This document shows positions 1-11,598 of a stretch of DNA of 64,000 nt, one piece after another (the stretch's first letter is position 1; each line of letters starts with the position of its first letter). The position numbers were made by a program, and so were the translations under genes. The notes under the pieces were generated by a model. The model saw nothing but the letters and a program-made list of their open reading frames with translations. It searched no databases and was not told the origin of the DNA. Origin of the DNA: Arachis hypogaea. Lineage: Eukaryota; Streptophyta; Magnoliopsida; Fabales; Fabaceae. The DNA lies in contig NC_092039.1 of NCBI RefSeq assembly GCF_003086295.3, positions 95,996,561-96,060,560 on the forward strand, read 5' to 3'.

Positions 1-1652
1 CTAATCTCTTCATTCCTCTTTCAAGGATCCGAAGAGATCCATGTTTGAATAGCTTCTTTTCCAAGATCACTATCCAATTGGATGAAGATTGAAAGCTTTC
101 AAGTAAAATCAAAAGAGAAGATAGAAGAAGAATAAGAAAATTAGTATTGATCCATCAAATTACAACAGAGCTCCCTAACCCAATGAAAAGGGTTTAGTTG
201 TTCAAAGCTCTAGAAATCAAAATCAAAGATGGAGAATACATGATAAAACTAGAAGTGCAGAGAAGTAAAGATACAGAGAGTAGTTCTCTCTTCTCCCAAA
301 AAGCCCCTCTCTATTTCAAAACTACCCCTATATATACTACTCTTCTCAGCTTCTAGTTAGTTCTTCCAGTCTTGGGCCTTTGGATCTTTGAGTTTGAAGC
401 AGTTCCTTTCTTCATTTGGGCTTGGCTTACTTGCAGAGAGAAAGTGTGAAGTGGGCAGAGACTTTAGCTCAAGACGTTAGGGGTGTTTAATATTTAGTGA
501 AAATACAAGTTCGAGAACGCTAATGACAGTGAACATTGTCACTAACGTTGCCATGCACCCCTTTTGCCTCACGTTAAAGCCCATGTTAACTGGGTTAACG
601 TGGCTTTTAACGTTGCCTTGTTAGCCTTCGAGAACGTTAGTGACACTCAACATTGTCACTAACGTTCAAGTGTGTCCCTTCTTGCTTCGTTAAAGCTCAC
701 GTTAACTAGGTTAACGTGGCTTCTAACGTGGCTTTTGCCACTCTTCGAGAACGTTAGTGACACTCAACATTGTCACTAAAGTTTAAGTGTGCCGCTAGGT
801 CTCACGTTAGAGTCCACGTTAATTGGGTTAACGTGGCTTCTAACATGGCCATTCTTAGCCATCCCAACGTTAGTGACAATGTTGAGTGTCACTAACGTTG
901 GCTCATTCTTCATTCCTCATCGTTAGCTTCCACGTTAACCAAGTTAACGTGGAGGTTAACGTGGCTCTTGGGGGTTGAGTGGTTGTTCCAACTTTAGTGA
1001 CAATGTTGAGTGTCACTAACGTTGTCGACAATTCTCCATCTCTTACGTTAGCTCCCACGTTAACCAAGTTAACGTGGGAGTTAACGTGGCTCTTTGCACC
1101 TTAGGCCAATGTTAGTGACAATGTTGAGTGTCACTAACGTTGGCTTCTCTTCCCCCTTTAACGTTAGAGGCCACGTTAACTAGGTTAACGTGGCTTCTAA
1201 CGTGGCCATTTGTGAGCAATTGCCAACGTTAGTGACAATGTTAAGTGTCACTAACGTTGGCTCAACTTCTCCTCTCCACGTTAGAGTTCACGTTAACCTA
1301 GTTAACGTGACTCTTTAACGTGGGCATTGATGGCTTTTGAGAGTGTTTTTGGCAATCACTTTTTTCCTTAACTTTGCAAGTTACCTCCCATTCCTTGCTT
1401 CCTTTGGTCCTGAAATCAAGCAATAGAGTGCATCAAAGTTCTAGTCCAAGTCATGGGTAATGCAATATAAAATTTTGTCATTAAAATCATGCAAAATCCT
1501 CATGAAATAATGTAAAATGCACAATGTATGCTTGAATCAAGGTCTGAGTGAATATCTGCCCAAAACTAACTTATTTTTTAAGAAAATGCATGAAATTACC
1601 TAAAAACAGTAAAGAAAAGGTCAGTAAAACTGGCCAAAATGCCCTGGCATCA
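1..1652 (-). repeat. Partial LTR (family H), minus orientation
   Basis: On the minus strand this begins at 1652 with TGATGCCAGGGCATTTTGG, a TG start typical of an LTR, and runs off the window start. A TATATATA-type box (minus strand, about 328-337) lies downstream of a large palindrome array, so the array (508-1331) would be in U3 and 1-310 in R/U5. No primer site or internal coding region is visible, so it could be a solo LTR or the 5' LTR of an element lying to the left. The right edge abuts the family-E-type LTR F with no duplicated target visible. Calling it an LTR is inference from the terminus, TATA position and resemblance to Arachis elements. Confidence 0.6.
508..1331. repeat. Seven-unit tandem array of paired palindromes
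   Basis: Seven units of about 115-120 bp follow one another. Each has a 34-bp palindrome with AACGTTAGTGACA on one arm and TGTCACTAACGTT on the other, then a spacer, then a second palindrome with CACGTTAAC and GTTAACGTG arms, then a further AACGTGG half-site. In units 1-3 the loop of the first palindrome reads ctcaacat; in units 4-7 it reads atgttgag, the exact reverse complement. The array is noncoding and sits upstream of the LTR TATA box. Confidence 0.9.
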
Positions 1653-3046
1653 TAAACCATTATTTTATGGTTTATATTGTGTTTGATTGAGTGGTTTTAT
1701 CAAGCTTTTTACCCACTTATTCATGTGATTAGCATGTATTTACAATTCCTTCCCAAATTGTTTTATGATTGAAAACTTGCTTCCTAAAGACCTTTTAGTT
1801 GTATATTTTTATTTTTATTTTCCTTCGTACCATTCGATGCCGTGATCTGTGTGTTAAGTGTTTCAGGCTTCATAGGGCAAGGATGGCGTAAGGAATGAAG
1901 AGGAAGCATGCAAAAATGGAAGGAACACAAGGAATTGAGGAGATGACCAGCGAGAAGTCACGCGGTCGCATGGCTCACGCGACCGCGCGAAATGGAAGAA
2001 ATCAGGGTGACGCGTTCGCGTGCGGGACGCGACCGTGCAGACTGGAAGCTGCACGAACGACGTGAATGCGTGGACGACGCGCACGCATGGTACGAAAAAC
2101 GCTGAGTGACGCGATCGCGTGGACAACGCGGCCGCGTGACGTGAGCAATCTGTAGAATTACAGAAGTCGGTGGCAGAGATTTTGGGCCGCATTTCAACCC
2201 AGTTTTTGGTCCAAAAACACATATTAAAGTTAGGGAACATGCAGAGACTCAAGACATCACTGGAGATCAGATCATAATACACACTTTTCACAATTTAGAT
2301 GTAGTTTTTAGAGAGAGAGGTTCTCTCCTCTCTCTTAGAATTAGGATTAGGATTTTTATTAGGATTAGGAATATTTCTTCTTCATCTCAGGTTCAATGTT
2401 CTTCTATTTATTTTCTCTTTTATTTGTTTAATGACATTCATGTTATGATTTTCTTAATACAATTTGAGGTATTTCATACTCATGATTGCTTCCTTTTATT
2501 TATATAAATAATTTAGATTTTTCCTTTTGACTTTGGTTGATTAATTGGTAACTCTTGAGTTTTCAAACTCATCGTGAGTGATAATTATTATTTTTAGATT
2601 CCTATAAATCTAGTCTTTCCTTGAGGAGTTGACTAGGACTTTAGGTATTAAATTAGTTTGTCCACTTAACTAACCTTCATAGTTAGAGGTTGACTTAGTG
2701 GTAGCATAAATATAATTCTCATCACCATTGATAAGGATAACTAGGATAGGACTTCCAGTTTTCATACCTTGCCAAGAGATTTTCTAATTATTAATTTATT
2801 TTTCTTATCAATTAAATTATTTGTTCAAACCTTTTCAAAACCCCAAAATACACCTTTGCATAACCAATAATAAATCATACTTTCCTGTAATTCCTTGAGA
2901 AGATGACCTGAGGTTTAAATACTTCGGTTATCAATTCCAAAGGGGTTTGTTAATTGTGACAACCAAAAACGTTTGTAAGAAAGGTTGATTGCTTGGTTTA
3001 GAAACTATACTTGCAACGAGAATTTATTATAACTTCTAAATCATCA
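1650..3046 (+). repeat. LTR of family E (copy F), degraded
   Basis: From TCATAAACCATTATTTTATGG onward this matches the LTRs of element E (28025 and 56277): the ACCCACTTATTCAT block, the CGCG palindromes, GAGAGAGAGGTTCTCTCC, the TTAGGATTTAGG block and the CCTTGAGAAGACGACC-like block all occur in the same order. The first G of the expected TG terminus is C. The end (around 3046) is fuzzy and no primer site or internal region follows, so it is a solo or truncated LTR. No target duplication was found. Confidence 0.7.
1956..2150. repeat. CGCG-type palindrome block in LTR F
   Basis: Repeated short motifs such as ACGCGACCGCG, GACGCGATCGCGT and ACGCGTTCGCGT, several of them self-complementary, in an otherwise AT-rich LTR. 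It is in the same place as the blocks in the E LTRs (about 28460-28555 and 56710-56770). Confidence 0.75.
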
Positions 3047-3366
3047 ATCTTCAGTTCTTCTATTGGCTTCGAGTTTCAGGAGTTTGTCTTCTAATTCCCG
3101 GCGTCACCTTATTTCCTTCTGTAGGTCTTTCTCAGCCTCTCGTTGATGTAGGGCTTCTTCTTCAAGCTGTTTTGAATGGTCTTGAAGCGCCTCCATGGCT
3201 CCTGTCTTTGGAGAATTCTTTTTGTTGTTAAGTTGAGAAGTATCCTTTGGTGTAGTGTATGCGTTTTTGTGCGGCGTTCTATCCTCTAGATCTGAATTGT
3301 GATCGTTGTCATGGTCGTCTGCCATAGTGATATGATGACTTCCAGGGTCCCCGGCAACAGCGCCAA
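3047..3366 (-). pseudogene. Gypsy element G: primer site and gag N-terminal remnant
   Basis: On the minus strand, next to LTR G, there is a primer-binding site reading TTGGCGCTGTTGCCGGGGA (about 3346-3365), one base off the tRNA-Asp type. An ORF then starts at 3325 with MADDHDNDHNSDLEDRTP, an acidic gag N-terminus I associate with Arachis gypsy elements. It ends at an in-frame TGA near 3104 where a related reading continues with arginine-rich sequence (RRELEDKLLKLEA), so the stop looks like CGA to TGA. The remnant is cut near 3047 by LTR F. Family assignment rests on memory of similar gag proteins. Confidence 0.6.
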
Positions 3367-3885
3367 TGTTCTGAGGGTTACCTGAAACTGTAGGTCGATC
3401 TCGGATGAGATCTTCTGTACTGGCCGGAGCTGTTGTGTCCGACTTGTTGGACTTGGTGATGGTGCTGATCCTTCATCACCGGAGGGTGGTGGTACCTGCA
3501 AGGGACTCCGATGCTTAAGTTAGCAAGGGTATTAAGCAGGTTTTTTTGTAGAATCAGAGTATGAGTTATACCTAGGTGCTCCAGTGTATTTATAATGGCG
3601 TAGAGTGATCTTCTTAGATAAGATAAGTTAGTTATCTTATCTTATCTTATCTTTATCTTATCTTTCAAGTGAGGTCATCTTATCTTCAAGGGAATCGCCC
3701 TTCTCCACGTAGGCTTGGGCTGCCTTAGGATTTGGGGCGTGGTCCTCCATTTAGGCCATTTTTGGGCTCTCCTGGTGATTTGGCCGAACTCTTTGAGAAG
3801 AGGTTGGGTTGTCCTGACCTGAAGAGGTCAGACGCTTTGTCTGTAGAACATCCCGGGTCGGACAGCTCGACCCAAGGTATGAACA
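3367..3885 (-). repeat. LTR of element G (minus orientation)
   Basis: 519 bp bounded by TGTTCTGAGGGTTACC on the left and GGTATGAACA on the right, i.e. TG...CA on the minus strand. It lies directly next to a primer site on the left, making it the 5' LTR of a minus-strand element. The same family appears as the complete solo LTR at 5829-6281 (TGTTCATACCCTG ... CCCTCGAAACA). It contains a run of TTATC repeats (about 3625-3690). It interrupts the copia polyprotein just before 3886. Confidence 0.8.
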
Positions 3886-5081
3886 GTCCCTGAAGGACTA
3901 AAGATATCTAAACCATCCAATGAATATTTACAGGGGTTATACTCAGTCAAATTGCAAAGATCTTTATACGGTCTAAAGCAATCTGGACAAATGTGGTATA
4001 ATCATCTTATTGAGTATCTGGCCAAAAATGGATTCAAGAATAATTATATCTATCCATGTGTTTTCATAAAGAAATCTGCATCTAGATTCATTATAATTGC
4101 TGTGTACGTTGATGATTTAAATATCATTGGGACTCCTGAAGACATTCCAACAATTATAAAAATTCTAAAAGAAGAGTTTGAGATAAAAGATCTTGGAAGG
4201 ACTAAATTTTATCTCGGCCTGCAGATCGAGCATATAAAAAATGGGATCTTTATTCAACAAACAACATACACAGAAAAGATCTTAAAAAGATTTTATATGG
4301 ATAAGTCACATCCCTTGAGTACCCCAATGATCGTAAGATCCTTAGATGTGAAAAAGAATCAATTCCGTCCTAAAGAAGAGAATGAAGATATCCTTGGTCC
4401 TGAAGTACCATATCTTAGTGCCATTGGAGCGCTAATGTATCTTGCTAATAATACACGACCCGATATATCATTTGCTGTGAATTTACTAGCAAGATATAAT
4501 TCCTCTCCAACTAGAAGACATTGGAGTAGAATCAAACAAATCTTTCGATATCTTCATGGAACGGTTAATATGGGATTGTTTTATCCCTATGGATCCAAGT
4601 CACAATTAGTTGGCTATGCAGATGCTGGATACTTGTCTGATCCACATAGCTATATCATGGAGGTCCACGAAACAAACAATTGCAGCAACATCCTCTAATC
4701 ATGTTGAAATACTAGCAATACATTAAGTAAGTCGCGAGTGTTTTTGGCTCAAGAGTTTGATCCAATATATTCTGTCATCATGTGGACTGATTGATCATAA
4801 GATAGCTCCAACTATCCTGTTTGAAGATAATATAGCATGCATTGCTCAACTTAAAGACGGATACATCAAAGGCGATAGAACAAAGCGTATTTCTCCTAAA
4901 TTCTTCTTCACTCATTATCTTCAAAATCAGGGACAATTGATATCCAACAGATCCGCTCAAGTGACAATTTGGAAAATTTATTCACAAAGTCACTCCCAAA
5001 ATCCTCATTTGAAAGATTGGTACATGAAATTGGGATGCACTGATTTCGAGACATTAAATGATGTCGATAAGAAGGGGAGAC
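3886..5081 (+). pseudogene. Ty1/copia polyprotein fragment: RT C-terminal part and RNase H
   Basis: Reading in frame from 3886, the protein carries copia RT signatures: SLYGLKQSGQMWYNHL, the catalytic VYVDDLNIIG box, KDLGRTKFYLGLQIE and TRPDISFAVNLLARY. The RNase H domain follows, with VGYADAGYLSDPH, but roughly 17 residues are missing after DPH and the frame shifts, giving a stop at 4696-4698. RNase H resumes in another frame, with a TAA near 4726, and ends around FFFTHYLQNQ. The N-terminal gag, protease, integrase and first part of RT are absent, cut off by LTR G at 3885. It cannot encode a working enzyme. Confidence 0.9.
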
Positions 5082-5250
5082 TGTACTCTTTTTTCCTTGG
5101 TAAGGTTTTTTTCCTATTGGATTTTTTCTTAACAAGGTTTTTAATGAGGCAGTTCCCATCACAAATAATATTGTACTCTTTTTCCTTCACTAAAGTTTTT
5201 CCCATTGGGTTTTCTTTAATAAGGTTTTAATGAGGCATATTCATAATGGT
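5082..5250 (+). repeat. Tandem duplication in copia 3' untranslated region
   Basis: Two diverged copies of about 90 bp, each starting TGTACTCTTTTTTCC or similar and ending near TTTTAATGAGGCA, lie between the end of the polyprotein and the 3' LTR. This tail is usual for this copia type; the duplication is local. Confidence 0.65.
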
Positions 5251-5264
5251 CATCCAAAGGAGAG

Positions 5265-5593
5265 TGTTACCGTATGGATGACCACCAACTCTTTATCCAA
5301 TTAAAGGTGCTTGGATAATACAAATTTTTAATGTAGACGGTGCCATCCTTTCCAAAACTTGAAAAAGCTAATATTGTATAAGTATAAATAAGAGGTATAG
5401 TCAGAAGTAATAAACACACACAGAAGCAAAAAAATACCATTTTTTCTCTTTATACACTATTAATAGTTTCTTTCTCTCTTTTCGTTACTACTATTAAATA
5501 TATAAATCATCTTTATTGAACTAATTATATTAATGCTAAAGTCTTCTATTTATACTTTTTAGTTTATATATGGTCTTTATTTATTTTACAACA
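5265..5593 (+). repeat. Copia 3' LTR
   Basis: A purine tract (AAAGGAGAG, 5256-5264) is followed by TGTTACCGTATGG, a classical LTR start. A TATA box (GTATAAATAAGAGG) lies near 5378-5391 and the LTR ends at about 5593 with ACAACA. No 5' LTR is in the window, so the right end is inferred from the TG...CA rule. Confidence 0.65.
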
Positions 5594-5647
5594 CATTTGA
5601 CCAATTTTTCTATTTTATAAATAATTTATTATTATTATTTTATTTTT

Positions 5648-6369
5648 GAATAAATTACCAGTTGTATCCATAAAAGATACAAACGTTGACAAATGTATTT
5701 ATATAAGAATAAAATGACAACTGTATCCACGGAAGATAGTTTTTGTGTACCAAGAATACTCTAACGGACAAATTGTGTAACCAACGTCCAGATACTCTTA
5801 GCATACGGAAGCCATCTTCTATAGTTATTGTTCATACCCTGACCGGGCTCCTCCAACTCGGCCAAATCCATGAAAGGTCCGACCTCGTCCCAAGGCCCAC
5901 GCCTGAGGTCGGACCTCGGACAACAAAGCTAAGAAGGCCCATCAAAAGGAACGAAGCCCAAAACCTAAAGGCCGAAAAGGCCTAGGGAAGGCGGTTCCGC
6001 AAAAATAGAGATAAAACTCCCAAAAAGATAAGATAAGATAAGAATATCTTATCCAGGGAAGATCACGGCCAGCTACTATAAATACACTGGAACACCCAGG
6101 TATAACTCATACTCTAATTCTACTCAATATCTGCTTGGACCCATGCTAACTTAAGCATCGGAGTGTCATTGCAGGTACAACCACCAACCACTCAGCATAT
6201 CAAGCTCGGGTCATCAATTCCCCCACCTCGGGCCTCTCTAAAAGACGACCGAGCTGCACGTTTCAGGTAACCCTCGAAACAGTTATAATTGTCATTTTAT
6301 TCTTTTATTCTTATATAAGTACATTTGTCAACACCTATATCTTTTATGGATACAAATAATAATTTATTC
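5648..6369. mobile_element. Small inverted-repeat (MITE-like) element interrupted by a solo LTR
   Basis: The left end (5648-5722) and the reverse complement of the right end (about 6289-6369) match over about 75 bp, starting GAATAAATT and including GTATCCATAAAAGAT and GTTGACAAATGTA. Without the solo LTR the element would be about 265 bp with almost no internal sequence. It is flanked by TTTATTTTT on both sides (5639-5647 and 6370-6378), a 9-bp repeat as for Mutator-type transposons, although this flank is low complexity. No transposase is present. Confidence 0.7.
5829..6281 (+). mobile_element. Solo LTR of family G inside the MITE
   Basis: 453 bp running TGTTCATACCCTGACC ... CCCTCGAAACA, flanked by GTTAT at 5824-5828 and 6282-6286. 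The ends match LTR G (3367-3885), as do the repeated GATAAGATAAG tract and the TATAAATACACTGGAACACC box. The target duplication with no internal region shows a former full element reduced by recombination between its LTRs. Confidence 0.9.
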
Positions 6370-6805
6370 TTTATTTTTTTGACTAATTTATTGTTAATTG
6401 ATTTTTATCTTGAATCGCTTCTCGATTTCCAACCTGATTCTCATAACAGTGATAAAAAAAATATATAATATCTATTAATTAAAATTTACAGAAATACTGG
6501 TATAAGATTCCTTCACTCAACTATTCGGTTTCTGAAATGATGAAATCACAAGAGTGACCAAGCTGAAGCGAAACTATTATTACATCACAATTGGAGCAAA
6601 GAAAGAAGAGGAGGTTGCTTTCTGTTTTCTTTATTGTTCCTGCCAAGTGCCAATGTATATTTGTCTCTTGCATTTCTTGATCGATGAGATTTTGGAGCAA
6701 TTTGTTGAATTTTGAATTGGACCTCAAATTTCTTATTCTTAAGCCTTGAGCTTGGTTGTTGTTTCAAGTTCCATTTTTTGGCACTCTCACGAGTGGTTTT
6801 CTGCC

Positions 6806-9107
6806 ATGTCCAATAACAAGAGAAGTTGCGGTAATAGCAAAGGTTCGAAGCGGAACCTGCCATCTTGGATGAGTTCAACGGAGGAGAACGAGAACGAGGA
6901 AGAAAATCGAGAAAAGAAACCATCTTTGGATGCTGAAGGCGAGAAATCACGTGAAAAAGCTGGAAAGTCCTCCTTCAACAAGCTTCTGGTACTTGATTAA
7001 CTAACCCTAGTGGGTTTTGGAATTTGTTGATTGTGCATTTGTGCTTTGTAACTGATTCAACTTTGTTTTCATGGTTGGACACAGGAAGGGGTGGTGTTTG
7101 TGCTTTCAGGGTTTGTGAATCCGGAGAGAGGAACGTTGAGGTCACATGCGATTGAAATGGGGGCAGAATACCAACCTGATTGGAACTCTGAATGCACACT
7201 CTTGGTTTGTGCATTCCCAAATACGCCTAAGTTTCGCCAAGTCGAAGCTGATGGTGGAACCATTGTGTCAAAGGTTTTCCCTCCATTATCTTGTGTTCTT
7301 GTAGATAATATGTATATGCCTTCATTCTTTGTGTCCATTATCTTGTGTTCATGTAGATATTTTGTATATGCCTTCATTCTTTTTGAGCCTTTAGTTCAAT
7401 TTTTGTTCTACTTATTACATTGTTTGAACTTTTAAGACTGTAGGCCTTTCATGGTTGTGTCTGCATGAATCAGATTTTGTGCAATAGTGGATGCATTTTA
7501 CAGTTTTACTATGGACAATACTATTAATTGCATGATTTAGATTTTAGGCCATGCCCTTTTGCCGTTCCCGATGGCTAGTTGCATCATTTCCTTCTTGTTT
7601 TGTGGATTGCATTCTAAGCTAATGTAACATGATGTGTCCTTTCTTTTTCTCTGTTTCGGGTCTTAGGATTGGATAGTAGAATGTTACAGCCAGAGGAAGT
7701 TGATTGAAATTGACAGTTACCTTATGCATGCTGGGAAACCATGGCGTAAAGGAAATAAATCACATGAAGACAGCGAAGGTGATATAATTGTGTATGCAGT
7801 AGTCAATTCAATGCTATAGAATGCTGAAATAGCACCCTATGTATTCTAGATTGGTGGTTATGTCGGATATTCTTATGTGATTGTTCTTGACTTCTTTGCT
7901 GACCGCTGCCACTCCTACACCATTTTCTTCCTCTAAGTTTACTCAGTCTTGTGAATTTGATACATGAATGCAGATAAGAGGCCATCAGCGTCCAAAAGAT
8001 ATCCTGATCATGAAAGAGAATTGCCTTCAAAGCCAACCGCCTCCATAAAATCAAAGGTCAAAGCTGACCGATGAAATGCCCTGCAAGTTCTTTTGCTTGG
8101 TTTGAGAATATGGATCTAAGTAACATTTTTGTTTGCCTGAAAACAGTTAATCTTATTGTAGATTCTTATGTTTGCTGCATAATACAGGGAAAAGAGATTG
8201 CTGCTGCTGGAAAATGCTTTGTTCCTTCGGAAGTGAAGAAGTGGGCCATTGATGATTTGAAAAAAACAGTTCAGTGGTTGGAAAGTCAAGAAGAAAAGGT
8301 TATGATTTTCCATTTTTCCGACTAACAAAGAAGAAAAATTTATGTTAATTCTTGAGGTTGTCATTTTCTTTTAAGTAATCTAAACTTGAATGAAATCAAA
8401 GGAGAGGTGAGAAAAGAGGTTTGCAATGTGACCTAGTTCATTTGTTGGGAAACCTATATCTATTTTGCTCCTGACTCACTTGTAATTGTAAATGCTTGAA
8501 AGCTGAAGCTTTCTATTCTTCTCACTTCAATTGTGCTTAATATTAATGGTTATATGCTACATGGGTCTAAGTTTATATTTATCATTCCAGCCAGATCCAA
8601 CTGAGATAACAAAGATAGCCGCGGAGGGGATTCTGACGTGTTTGAAAGATGTAATATCTGCTCTTGAGGAAAAGCAGGTAATAATAGATTGTCTTACAAT
8701 TAAGTTGGCTATAGAATGTGACTGCTGATTGTGTTTGTCACCCTGATTGTGTTTATCTTATCTTAAACCAGGACATCCAGAAAGGAACTGAGGACTGGAA
8801 ATTCCTACCTCGTGTTGTTGAAGAGCTCGCAATGTTCGATGCCCAGGGAAAAGATATGGCATCAATGTCAAAGGAAGAAATTCTCAAACAGGCACTGGAA
8901 TGTAAACGAATTTATGAGGTGGAACTAAATTGTGTAGGTCATGATTTGAGAAAAACTGAAAACATAAACAAAGAACATAGTAGCAAGACCAGAAGAACGA
9001 ATGGAAAATCTCCTGGTGCAAACGAGTATGATAGTGATGAGACAATTGAGATGACAGAACAGGAAATAGATCTTGCATATAAGACTCTGTCCTCTAAGAT
9101 CCATTGA
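6806..9107 (+). CDS. XRCC1: DNA-repair protein XRCC1 homologue, seven exons
   Basis: Single-BRCT plant XRCC1, a scaffold for base-excision and single-strand-break repair in the nucleus; in Arabidopsis it also takes part in active DNA demethylation. Exons with GT-AG borders: 6806-6988, 7085-7273, 7667-7778, 7974-8056, 8188-8298, 8591-8677, 8772-9107, giving about 366 residues (Arabidopsis protein about 353). Residues 1-60 are basic and Ser/Glu-rich, including KRNLPSWM. The BRCT domain spans about 62-150: EGVVFVLSGFVNPERG, RSHAIEMGAEYQPDW, CAFPNTPKFRQVE, then DWIVECY with the conserved Trp and LMHAGKPWRK. The C-terminal half is helical and ends in acidic ESDET-like sequence. All joins keep frame and I see no lesion. 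Exon borders come from splice signals and remembered family similarity. Confidence 0.93.
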
Positions 9108-10000
9108 TGTTGATTGAACTTGCTTAGTTAGGGATGAAAAGTAACTAACTTTTGTTTTAGATTTTCAATAGATCAAAAGATTTTAAAGGCCTGAATATAT
9201 TTTCTGTAGTGTGTATTTTCTGTATTCGTGTATTTTACATCTCATTTATACATAGCAGCAGGAATAATCAAACATCAAGTGGAAGTGTGAAACTGAGATC
9301 ATCTGCACCAAGTAATTTCACTACAGCATGTTCAAAGAGAAATTACTTCAAAGCCACTAGAAAATGCAAACTCCAGCGATGTTTTTCAAGTTCATATCCT
9401 TGGTTTCAACAAAAACTAGAATAATGAGATGTGAGGAAAAAACAAGCTGATGCCAATTTTCCCATGTAAAAACCTTTTTAGTCCATTGTTGAGGTCACCA
9501 TATGCTTTTAAACTTTCAAAACTGGACTAGTTAAATTTCTTTGTTTAACAAACCATTTCAATTTTATTGTTACATTCCTAAAGTATAATTGTTCTTAGGG
9601 GCTAGGGCTAGTTATGAAGGTTAGAGGGTGCTGAGTTTGCGAGCACATAACTTTATGCGCTAAGGGTCAGCTAAGCATTCAAAGCTCAAATATGACCAAA
9701 AGAACAGAACAAATAGAAATAGTGACGCGAAATATAAAAATAAAGTCTTTAATAAGTGAAGTAAATATTACCAGCTAAACTAATTTTACTTTCATAGTTT
9801 TTATATGATCTCTTTGTTAAGCATGATCTTTATTGACATGAAGTAGATATCTTGATAGCCAACTAAACTAGCTCATTATTGATGCCCTAAAAACACAAGC
9901 AGCACTTCGACTTCTTGGTATTAGGGTATTGAATAAGATCATGATGAATTCGAAGGTTTTAGACAAGTTTATTTTGAATTGTTGTAGTGATCAAGATGAG
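9108..10000. other. XRCC1 3' flank and spacer, no gene seen
   Basis: AT-rich DNA downstream of the XRCC1 stop. The first few hundred bases presumably hold the 3' untranslated region. Short open frames here have no recognisable similarity or coding character. Confidence 0.6.
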
Positions 10001-11593
10001 TGTTGAGTTAAAAATATAACTAATTCAATGATGATGACAAACATTAATTATTAAGTTAAACACCTAACTGGGTTTTGATGTTTTATTTAAGTGATACAAG
10101 GCCATATGATGGAATAGCAGTCCAAAACAAATTGAAACAAAGAAATAAATGCTGCTGAAGATTAGTTGATCCACAAACAAAGCCCATTAAGAAGGAAACA
10201 AAGAAATCAAGTGGAATGGAAAGTGATCTGCCAATCAATCTCACATTCCCAAGAAGAAAGGTAGCCCCAAAACTAAGTCTCAGCATTGTTTCCATTCTGT
10301 CAAACATGAGAGAGAAAGAGAGTTTTATCCTCAAGTTCATGCACAAGAGAAGAAAGAAAGACAAAAGTTAATAAAAAAAAGTAAGAGTCTAATCAAACAA
10401 ATCAAAAACATGTTATACTAAGTCAAAAGTTAAAGGTAAATAATTTTTTTTTGTATGCAAGTTGATTTCTTCACTTCTCTTTCAATTCTTTTGCAATGCC
10501 ATTTTTGGAAAAATTGAAGAAAATGTTAGTTGATTTTTTCTGCTATAAATCAAAGACTCAAATTGTTATTTAGGGTCAAAGCACACTCTCAAGGGTGTAG
10601 ATTTGGAATTATTACTAAGTAAGCTAATTTATGCTACTATGCACTTCTCGTTCAAATAAAGAACCCGATTTAAAATTTCTATGGGGTTGATTGAAGAAAA
10701 AGAAGGAAATAATTTCTAAAAGTTCAATATTCAAAAAGTTGTCTCTAGATGAACCCTAAATATGACTTTGACTAAGGTATAAAGGAAAGTTGAATCTCAT
10801 TAGAGCTCAAGGAGAGAAAACCCAAAAAAGAGAGAGCAAAGAGTGAAATCTTACAATAGAGTTTGAAGTTTTGGAAGCATTGCACCTACACTAAAAGGAG
10901 CACTATGCCAAGGTGAAGAATAAAGTTATAAATTCAGATGCTGGGTTCAGTGCATTGAGTTAAAACTGTGATTCATCAATCTCCTTCATGTTTACTGTCT
11001 TATATTTCATTTTTAATGTATATCTTTCTTAGTTTTTGTTGAGAGGTAAAGGCAAGAAAGAGAGGCATTAAGAAAAAGCCAAAAGAGTGAAAAAGGTTGA
11101 GAGAAACACTTAAGAGAAAAGTCAATAGTGATTTTAGATTTCTTTTGGTTGTATTTTCTGGCTTGTGTCATGTACCTGAGAGGTATCCCTTGCTAAGTTG
11201 GGTAAGCACTTAGTGTGGTGAGTCTAGATATTAGCATAGCCAAGTCAAGTTTATGTTGAAGTTGTGTTCAAATAAGATTAAGTTGAGTCCTAGGGAATTG
11301 ATGTATGTAATACTTGGATTATAGTGAAAATTTCACCAACGTTGTGGTGGAGACTGGATATAGGTTGCATTGCACAAGGCAACTGAACCAGGATATATGG
11401 TTGTGTTATTTTGTTCTTCTTCTCTACTTTAGTTCTATTTTCTGATTTTTATGAGACAAAACGAAATTATCTCCTAATTTATCCGCTGCGCAGATCAACA
11501 GAAATTAAGTTTAAAGTTCTTTATTTAAAGGCTTAATAATTCAAAATTAAAAAAAGTCATAATCCGCCTTCTCTAAGTCTTTTAGAATCTTCA
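10001..11593 (+). mobile_element. Probable solo LTR, 1.6 kb
   Basis: The segment starts TGTTGAGTTAAAAATATAAC and ends TTTTAGAATCTTCA. It is flanked by ATGAG at 9996-10000 and 11594-11598, a 5-bp direct repeat. Text near the right end (GGTTGCATTGCACAAGGC, about 11362-11379) resembles the ends of legume copia LTRs I remember. No primer site, purine tract or coding region is present. Strand is from that resemblance. Confidence 0.65.
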
Positions 11594-11598
11594 ATGAG

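Noticed and set aside
508..1331. Regular repeats and spacers that look like a CRISPR array
   Set aside because: The spacers are themselves similar and palindromic, there are no cas genes, and the surroundings are a plant LTR.
1645..3050. Target-site duplication around LTR F
   Set aside because: No matching 5-bp repeat could be found at the candidate ends, so F may be truncated rather than a clean solo LTR.
9209..9424. Open frame downstream of XRCC1 as an extra exon
   Set aside because: The XRCC1 frame closes at 9107 at the length expected for the family, and this frame resembles no protein I know.
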